This document shows, piece by piece, positions 33,458 through 44,042 of a stretch of 64,000 nt of DNA (its first letter is position 1; each line of letters starts with the position of its first letter). Origin of the DNA: Polyporus tsugae (lineage: Eukaryota; Basidiomycota; Agaricomycetes; Polyporales; Polyporaceae). The notes under the pieces were generated by a model. The model had not been told where the DNA came from and did not search any database. It saw only the letters and a list, made by a program, of their open reading frames with translations. The position numbers were made by a program, and so were the translations under genes. Location of the stretch: positions 868,001 to 932,000 of the forward strand of contig JAHRBS010000005.1 in the NCBI GenBank assembly GCA_024305745.1, read 5' to 3'.

Positions 33458-35271
33458 TTTTTTTTTTTTTTTTTTTTTTTATAATCTCGGGATGTCGGCA
33501 GTACTGTAATACATGGTGTGCTTATGTAACTACGGCAGCGCGTCTCCCGGTATCCTACGTTCGATTGACGCGTGTGCTTGTGCACAGGTAGGACCACGGC
33601 CGGAGGCCAGGAGTGGTAGGGGGGCCGGTCGGCAATTTTTCCGTCTTACCGCCGGCCCGACGATCGTGTACCAGGGGATTGAGCCTCCGCGTCAGACGCG
33701 GGGCCCGCCAGCTCATCCGCCTGGGCAGTGCTCGTAGCGGGCGTCCGCAGGTGGGGACGACTTTTCTTCGTTCTACCCATTTTGGGCCCGCGCGTGTGAG
33801 GGTGAACCTGCGTGAGGGGGCGCAGGTGTTGTTCGATATGGACGATCAGCGCGCTGCGCTCCATCGGTGGGAGCGTGCAGTGCGTGGCGTCCGCGTGATT
33901 GGTGTCGACGATCAACGCGCTGTGATCCAATGGAGGACGCATACAGGGCGCGACGTCTGTGGATGGTGTGCTGCACGCTGCGGCGCAAGGCGGCGGCGTG
34001 CAGGGAGGGACGAGGTGATACAGCGCCGACGGCGGCGGTGTATCAGGGTCGAGTGCGACCAGCCACTCAGGGAGCTGGCAGCCGATCGCGCGGTTGGGTG
34101 GTGGGCCTTCCGGGTGCGCAACTGGGGCGCAACGTCGGCGGCGGTGTGTGCGAACGCGGCCTTTGCGTGTGCAGGGCGCGAGTATGTGATAGTGCTGCCG
34201 GACCACGAAGTCGCCGTGGACCGGACATGTGAAAGAGACGATTCTGTACGCATAGCATCCAGAATCGAGGTCGTGCGGAACTGCGGCCCGAAGCCGGTGT
34301 TCCGTGAGCCAGCGAGGCGGGCTGAGGTCGGCGTGGACGCTCGGCCACAGCCGCCAGCTGTTGGGGATGTTTCTTGGATTATCGCCCTCCTCGATCGCCA
34401 GCATGTGGTAGACATGGGCGTTCCATCCGGCGATATCCAAGATCCGGTTGTATGAGTGTGAGTCACTGAACCGCTCCCAAAAGGGGGTCCAGATGACTCG
34501 GTTTGATGATGAGTCAGCGGGGAGATAAACTTCATCCCGCGGGTGTGTTCGAGATAGCGATCCGGCCGCAAGCACATTGGCGCCGACCGCAATCACTTCG
34601 GGGATTTCCCGATCATCTCGCGTGTGATCTTTCTCCACAAAGCCGTGGAAATGGCGGAGAAATGCGTGGGCGCCCTGGAAATGCATCAGGACGTTTTCAC
34701 GTGTTTCGTCGTATGAATTGTAAATCGCCACGAGGATGGGGACCTCGGCGAAGAGTGAAGGGGGAAGACGGAACGCGCTCTCCATGGGGAGGAAGGGCGG
34801 ACCAACATCGCGTGTGATCCGATCGATGAGATCGATAACAGATTGAAAGGGGGGACCGTCACGACTGATGCTCTCCCCCAGAGCGGGGAAGGACGCCCAG
34901 TCGTCGTCCAGCATGACGAGCGCAAGATGCGCCAGCAGGGTGATGTGTGCTCGAGAGCGAGGCCTGTAAGGCAGCTCGTTCTCGATGTCTGTGTAGTGGG
35001 TGAAGGCAGCCTTCCCCAGACGAGCTGGGAAGTCCGCTGGCAGGTGTGTGGGGGGTATGTACAAGGGGGGCGCGCTGCGCGTGCGATGCACACCGCTTGA
35101 CCCCCCGGACCCCGCCCGGGCAGTGCTTGGGTGCATGTTAGTCTCCCTGGGACCAGGAATTGGAAGAGGGTGTAGGACCCCCGATGTACTGTACTCGCTA
35201 CGTATGTAGAGGCAGCGTAAAGGATGTAGGCGCCCACCGGATGGTGGTGGTACGAGGGAGAGAAGGGATGG
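33458..35271 (-). mobile_element. Poly(A)-tailed retroposed insertion carrying a 496-codon ORF
   Basis: The unit begins (plus strand) with 23 T, which is a poly(A) tail for a minus-strand transcript, and is bracketed by an exact 13-bp direct repeat. It contains one intronless minus-strand ORF (35136-33646), with about 135 bp of leader and about 165 bp between stop codon and tail. These are the marks of target-primed reverse transcription: a processed gene copy, or a non-autonomous element mobilised by a LINE-like reverse transcriptase. No reverse transcriptase, endonuclease or long terminal repeat is present in the unit. Confidence 0.8.
33646..35136 (-). CDS. Unknown 496-aa protein inside the retroposed unit
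   Basis: Single exon, 496 residues, no stop or frameshift, which contrasts with the intron-dense genes around it. The middle part (about residues 40-290) looks globular, with ALVMLDDDWASFPALGE, WTPFWERFSDSHSYNRIL and a Cys/His segment FTCPVHGDFVVRQHYHIL. The last 200 residues are Pro/Thr/Ser-rich with near-repeats (HSALIVDTNH, RSALIVHIEQ). I recognise no family. It could be a retrocopy of a multi-exon host gene or the payload of a repeated element. Intactness suggests a young insertion or selection. Confidence 0.6.
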   Translation of the reverse strand: MHPSTARAGSGGSSGVHRTRSAPPLYIPPTHLPADFPARLGKAAFTHYTDIENELPYRPRSRAHITLLAHLALVMLDDDWASFPALGESISRDGPPFQSVIDLIDRITRDVGPPFLPMESAFRLPPSLFAEVPILVAIYNSYDETRENVLMHFQGAHAFLRHFHGFVEKDHTRDDREIPEVIAVGANVLAAGSLSRTHPRDEVYLPADSSSNRVIWTPFWERFSDSHSYNRILDIAGWNAHVYHMLAIEEGDNPRNIPNSWRLWPSVHADLSPPRWLTEHRLRAAVPHDLDSGCYAYRIVSFTCPVHGDFVVRQHYHILAPCTRKGRVRTHRRRRCAPVAHPEGPPPNRAIGCQLPEWLVALDPDTPPPSALYHLVPPCTPPPCAAACSTPSTDVAPCMRPPLDHSALIVDTNHADATHCTLPPMERSALIVHIEQHLRPLTQVHPHTRGPKMGRTKKSRPHLRTPATSTAQADELAGPASDAEAQSPGTRSSGRR

Positions 35272-35284
35272 GGCTGCAACTGTC

Positions 35285-35615
35285 GCCAGAGACCTCGAAG
35301 AACAACGAGGGAGTGACTCACGTGGACGAGTTTCATCGGAGTCGTGTGCCTAAGCCTCAACACACAATTTGCTCTCTTCCACCACCATCTCGACTGCCTG
35401 TACCGTCCTCTTGTGGTCTGTCTCGCGCTCCGGGACGCATTTCTTCTATAGCGCCGTTTCACGATTTCCGCCCCTTCGGACTCATGAGTATATACGATAG
35501 AAACCTTCTCAATTGCCAAGCCTAGGGCGCAAGGGTCAGTAATGTATGCGTTCCAGTCCGTTCCCACCCTTATAATCGATCTTAGGCTCTTCGCCCTGCG
35601 AGACGACATTCATTT

Positions 35616-35662
<47 letters not shown>

Positions 35663-35712
35663 GCGATCGAGGGACTCCCTGTCTATCCAACACTCTTCTT
35701 GCGCCCCACTTC
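35285..35712. other. Upstream region of F-box/WD40 copy C with (TC)n tract
   Basis: About 430 bp. The first part continues the sequence interrupted by the retroposed unit. A (TC)n microsatellite of about 44 bp ends at 35660, 52 bp before the ATG, where it could serve as the pyrimidine-rich promoter element seen before many fungal transcription starts. Confidence 0.5.
35618..35660 (+). repeat. (TC)n microsatellite
   Basis: Uninterrupted TC dinucleotides over about 43 bp. Confidence 0.95.
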
Positions 35713-38190
35713 ATGGCGTTCCCGATAGAAATATCCGAAGCGGTCATCGACCAAGCCAGCGACAATACCCCGTCACTACGTCAACTCTCACTTACGTGCA
35801 CCACATTACTACCCCGTGCCCGCTACCATCTCTTCACCAGCATATTTATCCGGACTGTGCAACAGATGGAGTCCTCCCGCGGCTTCCTCGACTCCCACCC
35901 ATGGCTTCTACCTCTTGTCCAGAAAGTTACTCTTTCCGCCTCAGTTCCTGGAAGCAACTCCGAGCCAAACATGCGCCTGCTTGATATTGTTCCTGTGCAT
36001 CTCCTCATCCTACTTCCGAATTTGCGTGCCTGGACTATGGAATCCATGGTTCAGTCCGTACGAACTTGGTTATACAGGGGTATACAAGAGGCCTTCGTTG
36101 TCGTTCCACCGCTCTGCGCTATGGTGCTACCGAAGATATGGCGGCCGCATCATAAACTTGGAGCTGTCTTGTATTGCCTTTGATCACATATCGGATTTCG
36201 CAGGCCTTATCACAGCGTTCACCAACATCCGTCACCTCACCCGTTCCCAGATTTGTTTCCAGACAATTAAAGAGCACGACACTTCCCCGTACGACTTGGG
36301 GCCAAACTTGCTTGCCCGAACACCGAAAATTGAAACATTACACGTGAGTTTTCTGATCAGTTGTCGATATACAGTATATGGAGTGAGAGGCTGATAATGA
36401 CGGTTTTCCAAGGTCGGCACGTCTGTAGAGATTTATGATATCCAGTCGAGTACCTTTACCTGCTGGCCTGTAGGAGCGGGGCCACGCAGCACAATATCAT
36501 GCTTGACGAAGAGGACTACTATGTCTCGGACTATTTAGGTCAGCTGTCTGAATGGATGCTCTTCTATCTGATCACCTCTGATGGCTTTACCAGAACGGCT
36601 CCAAAAGTCGATGAGATGGCTCCCGCCGCTGTCGTCGTTGACGCTGGTGATCCCTTCTACTAGTTACTCTCACGTAAATCTATCGACGGCAATCCGCTGG
36701 GCCGCAGGGATCCTTGAGCACGTCGAGAGAGCCCATTTGACTGACGTGCGGGTAGAGTTCAAGCTGGAATATCATCGCCAGTCTCGGGCACTGGTTTTCC
36801 CGGGAGGTGGCTTCGTTGGAGATATGCGAAGTGTTGGAAGATGCTGTCCTCGCCAAGTTCCCTATCGGTCGCATCCTGGTCCGTGATCCCGCCCACTTCC
36901 GGAGGGCAGGACGAGCCGAGTTTTGGTCCCCAATCATTGAACGTGCTTTTCCAACGCTGAAAGAGCGAGGGCTCCTGACCTTCATGAGTAGTAAGTTGAG
37001 TTTGGTCCGTCATTACTACAGCAGACTGACGCAGTGCGTGTGGTCAAGCCAAAGTAGACATCCCAGACCCACTCGGCCACGAGGGGTCGGTGAAGTGCTT
37101 AGTCGCCTCTCACGACAGCAAACGGATAGTCACTGCCTCCCAAGACGGAACCATCACCATCTGGGACACATCGCACGGCCGCGGTACGATCCTGCACGAA
37201 TGGTTGGCCCACCGAGGCGGCGATGTTGAAGCTCTCACATTGTCTCCGGACGGTCGACAACTGGTATCTGCCGGCATCGAGGGGAGCGACGAGACACTCA
37301 CAGTATGGAACATCGCCAATGGCATCTGCAAAGCTGCCGTGCTTGAGGGGCGCGCGGAACCTGGCGGTTATACTTGCGCCTGGTCCCCGGACGGCGCGCT
37401 TATTGCGTCTGCATCTTTCGACGGAACAGTGCGTGTATGGGATGGTCAGACATTCCAGCAGCGCGATCTGCTCGAGGAACCTCAGCGTACCGCCCCCTTT
37501 AGGTATGATTCCAGGCCCGGGTCTCCACTCCGAGCCATATACTTGCGGTTCTCTCCGGATGCACGCTATCTTGCGTGGATCTCCCCCTACCACTGCTGCA
37601 TCTGGCGGCCCCTTATGGGGGAACAACCAAAGAGGGTTTCCTCACGCACGAGTAATCTCAGCGACGTCCCTGAGTCCATCCACGCCCTTTCGTTCGACCC
37701 CGAGAGCAGACGTATCGCTACCGCCCATGGGCCGTGGAGCACGAACCCTGATCCTGATGAGTGTGTTGTACGGATCTGGGACGTCGCGACCGGGGCAGCG
37801 CTCACTGTCCTAACAGGGCACTCGAAGCGGGTGGTGGACATATCATTCTCTCCAGATGGCAGATACCTGCTGTCCACTTCGGACGACGGCTCTGCGAGGA
37901 TCTGGGACGCGGAGTCTGGGGAGCAAATAGCCATGCTTGGAGACGGTGGATCTGCAATTTCGGACGCGTGTTATTCCCCTGACGGGGAGTACATCGCCAC
38001 TGCGTCGTCGGCGTGGGAAGAACCGGTGCGGCTGTGGAAGACGGGCGACAGCTCGTGTGCAGCGGTGTTTCCTGGGTATGAGGGTTGCGTGTGGCGTATT
38101 GCATTCTCTCTAAATGGCGAATTCTTGGCTTCGGGAGATACGGACGGGATAGTCCATATTCATCGTCTTTCAGATTTCATAGGCCACTGA
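35713..38190 (+). pseudogene. F-box/WD40 paralogue C, disrupted N-terminal half
   Basis: The F-box start (FPIEISEAVIDQASD ... LRQLSLTCTTLLPRARYHLF) parallels copies A and B. Near 36075-36120 the frame shifts by one, after which similarity resumes (INLELSCIAFDHISDF) to the same intron position as in A (donor at 36342). Beyond it coding-like pieces (VEYLYLLACRSG; LQKSMRWLPPLSSLTLVIP; EICEVLEDAVLAKFPIGRIL) lie in different frames and cannot all be joined by consensus introns. The WD40 part (open from about 37033 to 38190) is intact with 7 or so blades and ends HIHRLSDFIGH, like A. Either a pseudogene keeping a WD40 module, or a gene with extra introns or sequence errors. Confidence 0.6.
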
Positions 38191-38465
38191 TTCCGTAGCA
38201 TTCGCCGTGTACTTTCGGATATAGATAGCCTACATCAAAACATACATCTTAGCAAAAGCTCGCATCGTCATATCTATACGGTACCATTTTCGTCTAGCAT
38301 CGAAGACTTGTTGTTGTTGTACAACTGAATACATCACAGATACACAGATATTATCCAGAACTATGTATTTGATACGAAGGAGGCGTTGGACTCACTTTAA
38401 CTGCTTCGACGAGATAGGCATCCGAGGTCATCTGCCTATCCTGCCTTGAGCGTACACCGCCAATG

Positions 38466-41207
38466 TCAAAACAAACACACAAAGTTCGATGGGAACAGGT
38501 ATCTCCCTAGCTGTCGCCGCGCTTCGTCTACGGGCTCGCCACTCGCCCAGCCGTCCTCGCGGAGCGCAGTCACTCCGACGATATCGCCCTCGAGCAGTTC
38601 GAGATCTTCGGGCTTCGACGCATGGTACGGAGCGGTCGCCCTGACTGCAGTGCGACGAGCATGCGGTCAGTCTACAAGCACGGAGGACGTCGGTGGTGGA
38701 CGGTTCATACCGTAGAACAATACAGGACGTCCGTCGCTCGTAGTCCATCCGGAGGGGAACGGCTCAGAGGTCTGCTTGCACGACGGGATGGGAGGATACG
38801 GTTGCGCCTGCTGTTGAAGAGCGGCGGGCGAAGGCGTGGCTTTGGTCTCTTGCTCGGGCACACGCCAGTCATCGTAGATGCCATTGCCGTAGCAGCGGTG
38901 CCGTGCAGGCATCTGAGCAGATGCGAAGCGATGTGAGACCCGGGGTGCCAGTAACTCCGTGCGACGCAGACTCACCGTGCCGTTACGGAGGTAATCGGAT
39001 ATCACGTCACTCACACACCGTCCATGGCCGAAGTTCGGCACCTACACCGAGCTTGCTGTCAGTATAGACCAAACAGACAAGCGATATCAGGATGCATACT
39101 CCGAACTGCGCTTGCAGCACAATGTCTGCGTCTTCATGGTGCTCGTCATTGGGGCCACGGAGGGACCGTAATACAGAGTCCGAGTATTGTGGATGAGACA
39201 GCGGGTTGAGGTCGTTGCCTAACACAAGGACAGGGTTCGCAGGTCGTTTGTGTTCCGCAGTTTTCAGATCAGAGTACCGCTCAACAGCACGAACAGGCCA
39301 CAGATGGCACATGTACTGCAATGAAGGGAATGCGGTCTGCACTGACGAGATCGCAGCCGTCAGCTGAAGGAAGCTAATCGAGACACAATCGCGACTCACG
39401 GAGGATGGGGGCATCCGCCTGGCTCGATACGAGGTCGCCAGGCATCTTGCGCCCTCTGGCGAGCATAGTTTCCGAATCGTGCTCGAGGTCGAGGTCGCCG
39501 CAGAAGATTGGCATGAGATCAAGACTGAGATAGTCGAGTTGCCTGGTGAGTCCGTTCAGAAACGCGAAGTGCTTCGCAGGACTGCCCCCAAGCTCGTCAT
39601 GTCTATAGACAGCCGCGAGGAGTGAACGATATGCACGGTTGTTGGACTCCACCCTCAACCTTTGTCTGAGGTAACCGTGCCCGAACGTCGGTGATTAGAA
39701 TATAGAAAACAAATGACGAAATGGGCCTACTTCCAACCCCCGAAAGCAGCGCGAGCCACCTAAATCGCTAGCATAAGTAAGGCCGTTGATAGTTCGTCAG
39801 CAAGGGCTCGACGCACCGCGACTGCTGTGTTGATAGCTTGAATAGTCCAGTCGCTTTCTGCTTCCCCCGCCCCGGGATGGTTAGATATACGGCACCCGGT
39901 GTCATAGTCTTCGATGCATCCCTGGGCGAACCGTGCCAAAGTTGCGTTGGCCCATTGAATGTCCCTTCTCCATGTCTATGACCATCGTGGTGAGCAGCAG
40001 CATGCCGGACAGTTTCACCTCAGCAACGCACCCGATACGGGTCTTCTCCTGAGTACGTTGCAGGATCCACGGGGTTGTCCAGGATCACTCGACCGGCGCG
40101 CTGGACGTTTTAGCTCTACGTGGTAGTGGGAAAATGATGACGCACATGCCTCAGGGAACACTGCAAAACGATGATAAGGTGGTCAGTTTCCAGGGATTCT
40201 ACTCGGAACACTCACTCTTCAGCACATAGCTCCCGATTAGGCTCCCATGTCCAATGCCCCAGAAGTTGATTGGGCTCCCAGGCCCGTCGAACGCGTCTGC
40301 CATCGCAACCAAGTCGCGTGCCGAGGCCGCAGTGCCCATGTATGACAGAATCGAAGAGTCGGTCCTCGCGAAGCAGTGCTCCACAACCTTCTTCTGGACC
40401 GCGTACCACTGGGCGATGTCTTTGTCGTCTTGCAGATGTTGATATTCCAGGTTATCGTCCCACTCGGCGGCGAAGCCGAGTGCGGCCGCGGCGCCGGCGT
40501 AGAATTGGTTGCGCTCGAACGTGTTGGCAAAGCAGGTCACGGGGCCAGGTCTGCGGCGCAAGCAGGACCGTGTCAGTAGTCAGTATGCTGCGCCGATACG
40601 CCAATGAGAAACGGTCGCGATGGACGACGTACATCGTGAGAGAGTGCGATGGAGCCCCCTTTCCCCGCGCGTTCCAGACGACGACGTCGTACTCGCCACC
40701 CATGCGGTTGTGCAGGACGTTCCCCCACACAAGCAGCCATACGGGAGGAGTGAGGTCCAATACGGTTGCAGATGGGAAGCCTAGTACGATGGGACAACGT
40801 TAGTAGATTGTTCATATGCTGTTGCATGGTTTAAAAGTAACCTGGATCAACGAATATTGTGCCCTTCCGAACGCCTTCATCCGCGGGCAACCTCGCGTAG
40901 TAGATTTGGCCGTTCCCCGCAAAGGGGTTGTGGTAGTTGAGCGGGACCTCAAATACCCCGCACTGGTACTTGCTGTCGGGCTCGTACGTGTGGCGGCATG
41001 CTACGGGGTGTACTCTATGGGACTCTGTAGGTGCATTGAAGGCTATCTTTGGTTTCGCCAACATACGGTAAGTACGTCGCTTGACGCTTGAACCTCTGGG
41101 TTGCAGCGTACCTGCTCCGAGCCGCTTGCAGGATTGCCGAAAGCCACATTAGTGGCGAATAGATAGGTTATGAAGGATCCCCATGCGAGGCATCTAGACG
41201 TGAACAT
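38466..41207 (-). CDS. S33/TAP-like alpha/beta hydrolase, active site lost, with C-terminal SH3 domain (668 aa)
   Basis: Thirteen exons join in phase: 41207-41112, 41046-40842, 40780-40633, 40550-40216, 40160-40150, 40100-40032, 39975-39817, 39759-39731, 39665-39400, 39341-39100, 39041-38976, 38912-38711, 38644-38466. It starts with a signal-peptide-like segment (MFTSRCLAWGSFITYLFATN). Family landmarks are YDVVVWNARGKG, MFPERAGRVILDNP and the TAP C-terminal part (PVLVLGNDLNPL, CVSDVISDYLRNG). The nucleophile elbow reads GIGHGS where active members have GxSxG, and the acid position reads LNP instead of xDP. The last two exons encode an SH3 domain (ATAPYHASKPEDLELLEGD ... GRYLFPSNFV). Exon 12 begins ATG right at its acceptor, so a separate SH3 gene is possible. 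Confidence 0.7.
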
Positions 41208-41594
41208 GAGAATTAAATGGTGGATGTGGAAAGACGAGAAGGAGAAGTAAGGACGCACCACCGTTAGCGTTGAATACTTGTACTCGTTCGCCACGTGGGA
41301 AAGATCGCAGCGTCGTGAGGTGGCCTGGGCTGTCCTTGGGCGCCGGCTATGATATCACACTGCCGTTACGTATCTCGACAACGTTTGAATTCTAAACTGT
41401 GGGGATGATTCACACGTGCTAAAACGCACATTCTCCTCTCAATATTAAGGGCCGCGCTGGATGGATCGATGGACGGAGGGGTCCCTTGGGAAAGTCCACT
41501 TCTCGCTTCGGTTGAGCGAGCTGATCGTTATCTTCTGACCATGAATTCAATCTCAAGGCGTCACTGGCGTCCTCTGCAGTCCACCTCGACAAAT
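41208..41594. promoter_or_regulatory. Divergent promoter region
   Basis: 387 bp between the start codons of the hydrolase (-) and the racemase-family gene (+). No motif could be assigned with confidence. Confidence 0.4.
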
Positions 41595-42314
41595 ATGACG
41601 ACACGGCGACCCATCACAGTCCTCATAGTCAATCCAAACTCCTCCACTTCGATGACAGAGGGCCTCGAGCCCATTGTCGCCGACCTCATACACCCGCACC
41701 TCGACCTGCGGTACCTGACGGGCCCAAAAGCATCCCCGCCGTCCGTCAACGACCTCACGACGTCCATCCTCTCCGCCGCGCACACCTTCCCCGCCGTGCT
41801 CGCGATTCTCAATTCCGAAGGCGGCGCTGATGTCCCCGACGCGATCCTCGTTGCGTGCTTCTCAGATCATCCCTTGGTCGGGATGCTCAAAGAACACACG
41901 GGCAAGCCAGTAATCGGCATCTTCGAGGCGTCCATCATGCACGCGCTCGCGCTAGGACGATCATTTGGCATCGTCACCACGGGGAAGTACTGGGAAGGAG
42001 CGCTCACCGAAGGCGTTAAGAGGATATTCGGGTCGGGCGACCTGGGCGGGGCGTTCGTGGGCGTCGAAAGCACAGGCATGACCGCGCTGGAGTTGCACGA
42101 TAGGCCACCGGACGTGGTTGCGATGGGAATCTCGGCGGCTGCGTCGAGGATCGTCGCCAGAGGAGCGCGAACGATCATCATGGGATGCGCGGGGATGAGT
42201 GGGATGCAGAAGGCTGCTCGGGACGGGTGCGGCGGGGAAGGGGTGCACATCGTCGACGCAGTGAGGAGCGGAGTCACGACGATGGAGGGCTTGGTTAGGG
42301 GCCAGAGAATGTGA
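41595..42314 (+). CDS. Asp/Glu/hydantoin racemase-family protein (239 aa)
   Basis: Intronless. It starts MTTRRPITVLIVNPNSSTSM and contains the two cysteine motifs of the family, DAILVACFSDHPL near residue 83 and IIMGCAGMSGMQ near residue 200. In this fold the two cysteines act as the acid/base pair. Fungal relatives (DCG1-like) are linked to allantoin or hydantoin metabolism. The exact substrate cannot be told from sequence. I chose the third in-frame ATG (41595) because the 42 residues before it do not look like the family and the length then matches its usual 230-250 aa. Confidence 0.85.
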   Translation: MTTRRPITVLIVNPNSSTSMTEGLEPIVADLIHPHLDLRYLTGPKASPPSVNDLTTSILSAAHTFPAVLAILNSEGGADVPDAILVACFSDHPLVGMLKEHTGKPVIGIFEASIMHALALGRSFGIVTTGKYWEGALTEGVKRIFGSGDLGGAFVGVESTGMTALELHDRPPDVVAMGISAAASRIVARGARTIIMGCAGMSGMQKAARDGCGGEGVHIVDAVRSGVTTMEGLVRGQRM

Positions 42315-43366
42315 ATGAGGAGGAGGAGGAGGATCAATGTCCACTCGATTGTTCGTTTAACGATCCCAATAATTTCGGTATAGCAGGATCCACGAAGCTT
42401 CCTCAAGCGAGTCAAGGGCGTTAGAGGCTGTTGATGGATAGCAAAAAAAAACCCGGGTTGGAGGGGGAGAAATCAGGGAGTCACCTGGAAGGTACCGACG
42501 ACGGTCATCAGGCCGAACATGCGGGTGGAACGAACGGTCTTCGTGACTGCTCGACCTCCATGCCCGACGCTTGTCTGAACTCGACAACTGTCACGGTTGC
42601 CGAGCATGGAGCAACGATCCTACTTCCATCCCACGGATGCCGAGCGGGTCCTGATGATTATCGATATCTGTTCGTGGGAGAAGTCAATGCAGTACTCAGC
42701 GGACACGGTTGCGTCAATCCGCATCTCGAACAAGATGTCTGCAAGACTTGGTCAACGCTCGGGGTCTTGATACACGGTTGCAAAGTGGCAACTTGGCGAT
42801 GGATCGCCTACCGTGTAGTCTTAGCCGCATTGATACGACCTGTGGGGAACAAAGAAGCACAGTGAGACGCGAACATCACAAAGCATTCATCTAGAGCGCG
42901 GGAACTCACAGCATGTCCCCATTTCCATGTACGATGAATGGGCGTAAGTAACAGACAAACGCTGAAAGCCTATCAGGACAGGTCCTTGTCTGCATAACGT
43001 CTGAATTGGACGTTCACCGACTGCCAGATAGAGGGCCCACGTCAAACGTTCTGTAGCCGTCGAAGAGACAGGGCATCGCGGGCCATAACTCCGGCGAACA
43101 CAATATTTGCTGCCTGTTCTCACAGAACTTGCGTGGTTTGAAAGGACGTAATACGGCGCTCTTACCCGGCACTTCGCACCTTGCGAACTCGGACATGGGC
43201 GCAACAATAGCAGCCACATATGACGGATTTTCAGCATGCACCACTGCTCTCTCTACTGTACAGTGCTTGATATGCCAACTTGCGAACGGAGAGAGGTCAG
43301 ACTTGATCTATCGAAAGCATGCACGCCCTGCAGACAGGAGGCGACGCAAACGCACCTCTACAAAAC
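42315..43366. other. Intergenic; possible unresolved minus-strand gene
   Basis: About 1.05 kb between convergent genes. On the minus strand an open stretch from ATG 43244 (MVHAENPSYVAAIVAPMSEF ... KSAVLRPFKPRKF) looks protein-like. Further coding-like pieces occur at about 42740-42620 (CIDFSHEQISIIIRTR) and 42545-42490 (MFGLMTVVGTF). I could not join them with confidence and recognise no family. Confidence 0.3.
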
Positions 43367-44042
43367 CTAAGTTTTCTCTGTGGGTACACTTGAGCCACTT
43401 ATTGACCCGCTCGAGTTCGGTCCGAGTGTCATCTTCGCGACCTGCCCCTCTGCATCCTGGATCTCCACCTCCACGCCGTCCATGCCGTCGGCTAGTTGGA
43501 CGTCCTCGTCCGTATCCGCTGTCTCGGCCTTCGCGTTCTCGTCCAAGTTCATCACCTCGACGAACCATCGCGCGCCATCCTCCCATCCCGCATTTTCCGC
43601 TTCGCCGAGGGGTGAGCGGCCCGTGGCGTTTTTGATATCAATCAGATCGACCCCGGGTCCTCCGGGGTGCTGGACAAGTTTCTTCGCGACGTCGAGGTGT
43701 GAGTTGAGAGCGGCCCAGTGCAACGCTGTCGAGCCCGCGTTATTCCGCGCGGCGAGGAGGGAGGAGGGGACGAGCGGGAGGAGGAGGTCTAGGGCGTCTG
43801 TGGCCGATCTTGCGTAGATCAGAGACTTCCTGCGGCGCGGCAGGGGCAAGAAAAAAAATCGTACCTGTGTGCCCGTTGCCTGCGACCATGTGCAGGACGC
43901 TGTTCCCGTTGTCGTCCCGGGCGGTGGCGAGCGCATCGGAGCCGAACTTGGCGACGAACTGCTGGATGTCGTCGGCATCGCCATAGCGCGCGGAGAGCAG
44001 GAGTTCCTCGATATCGTCAATTGTTGGTGTGGCGAGAGACAT
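43367..44042 (-). CDS. YAR1: YAR1-like ankyrin-repeat protein (202 aa)
   Basis: Exons 44042-43865 and 43797-43367 join in phase over a 67-nt intron ending CCACAG. Two to three ankyrin repeats are visible (DDNGNSVLHMVAGNGHT; NNAGSTALHWAALNSHLDVAKKLV; NATGRSPLGEAENAGWEDGA), followed by an acidic tail (DTDEDVQLADG). Length and layout match yeast Yar1 (200 aa), which escorts ribosomal protein S3 to assembling 40S subunits. An upstream in-frame ATG (44057) would add five residues. Confidence 0.85.

Larger units (their letters stand above)
33445..35284. repeat. 13-bp target-site duplication of retroposed insert
   Basis: GGCTGCAACTGTC occurs at 33445-33457, right next to the T23 tract, and again at 35272-35284. 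The two copies are exact and bracket the minus-strand poly(A)-tailed unit. Confidence 0.85.

Noticed and set aside
33458..33480. T23 tract as a late terminator of the tRNA gene
   Set aside because: A closer T5 terminator exists at 33201, and the tract abuts an exact direct repeat, which fits a retroposon tail.
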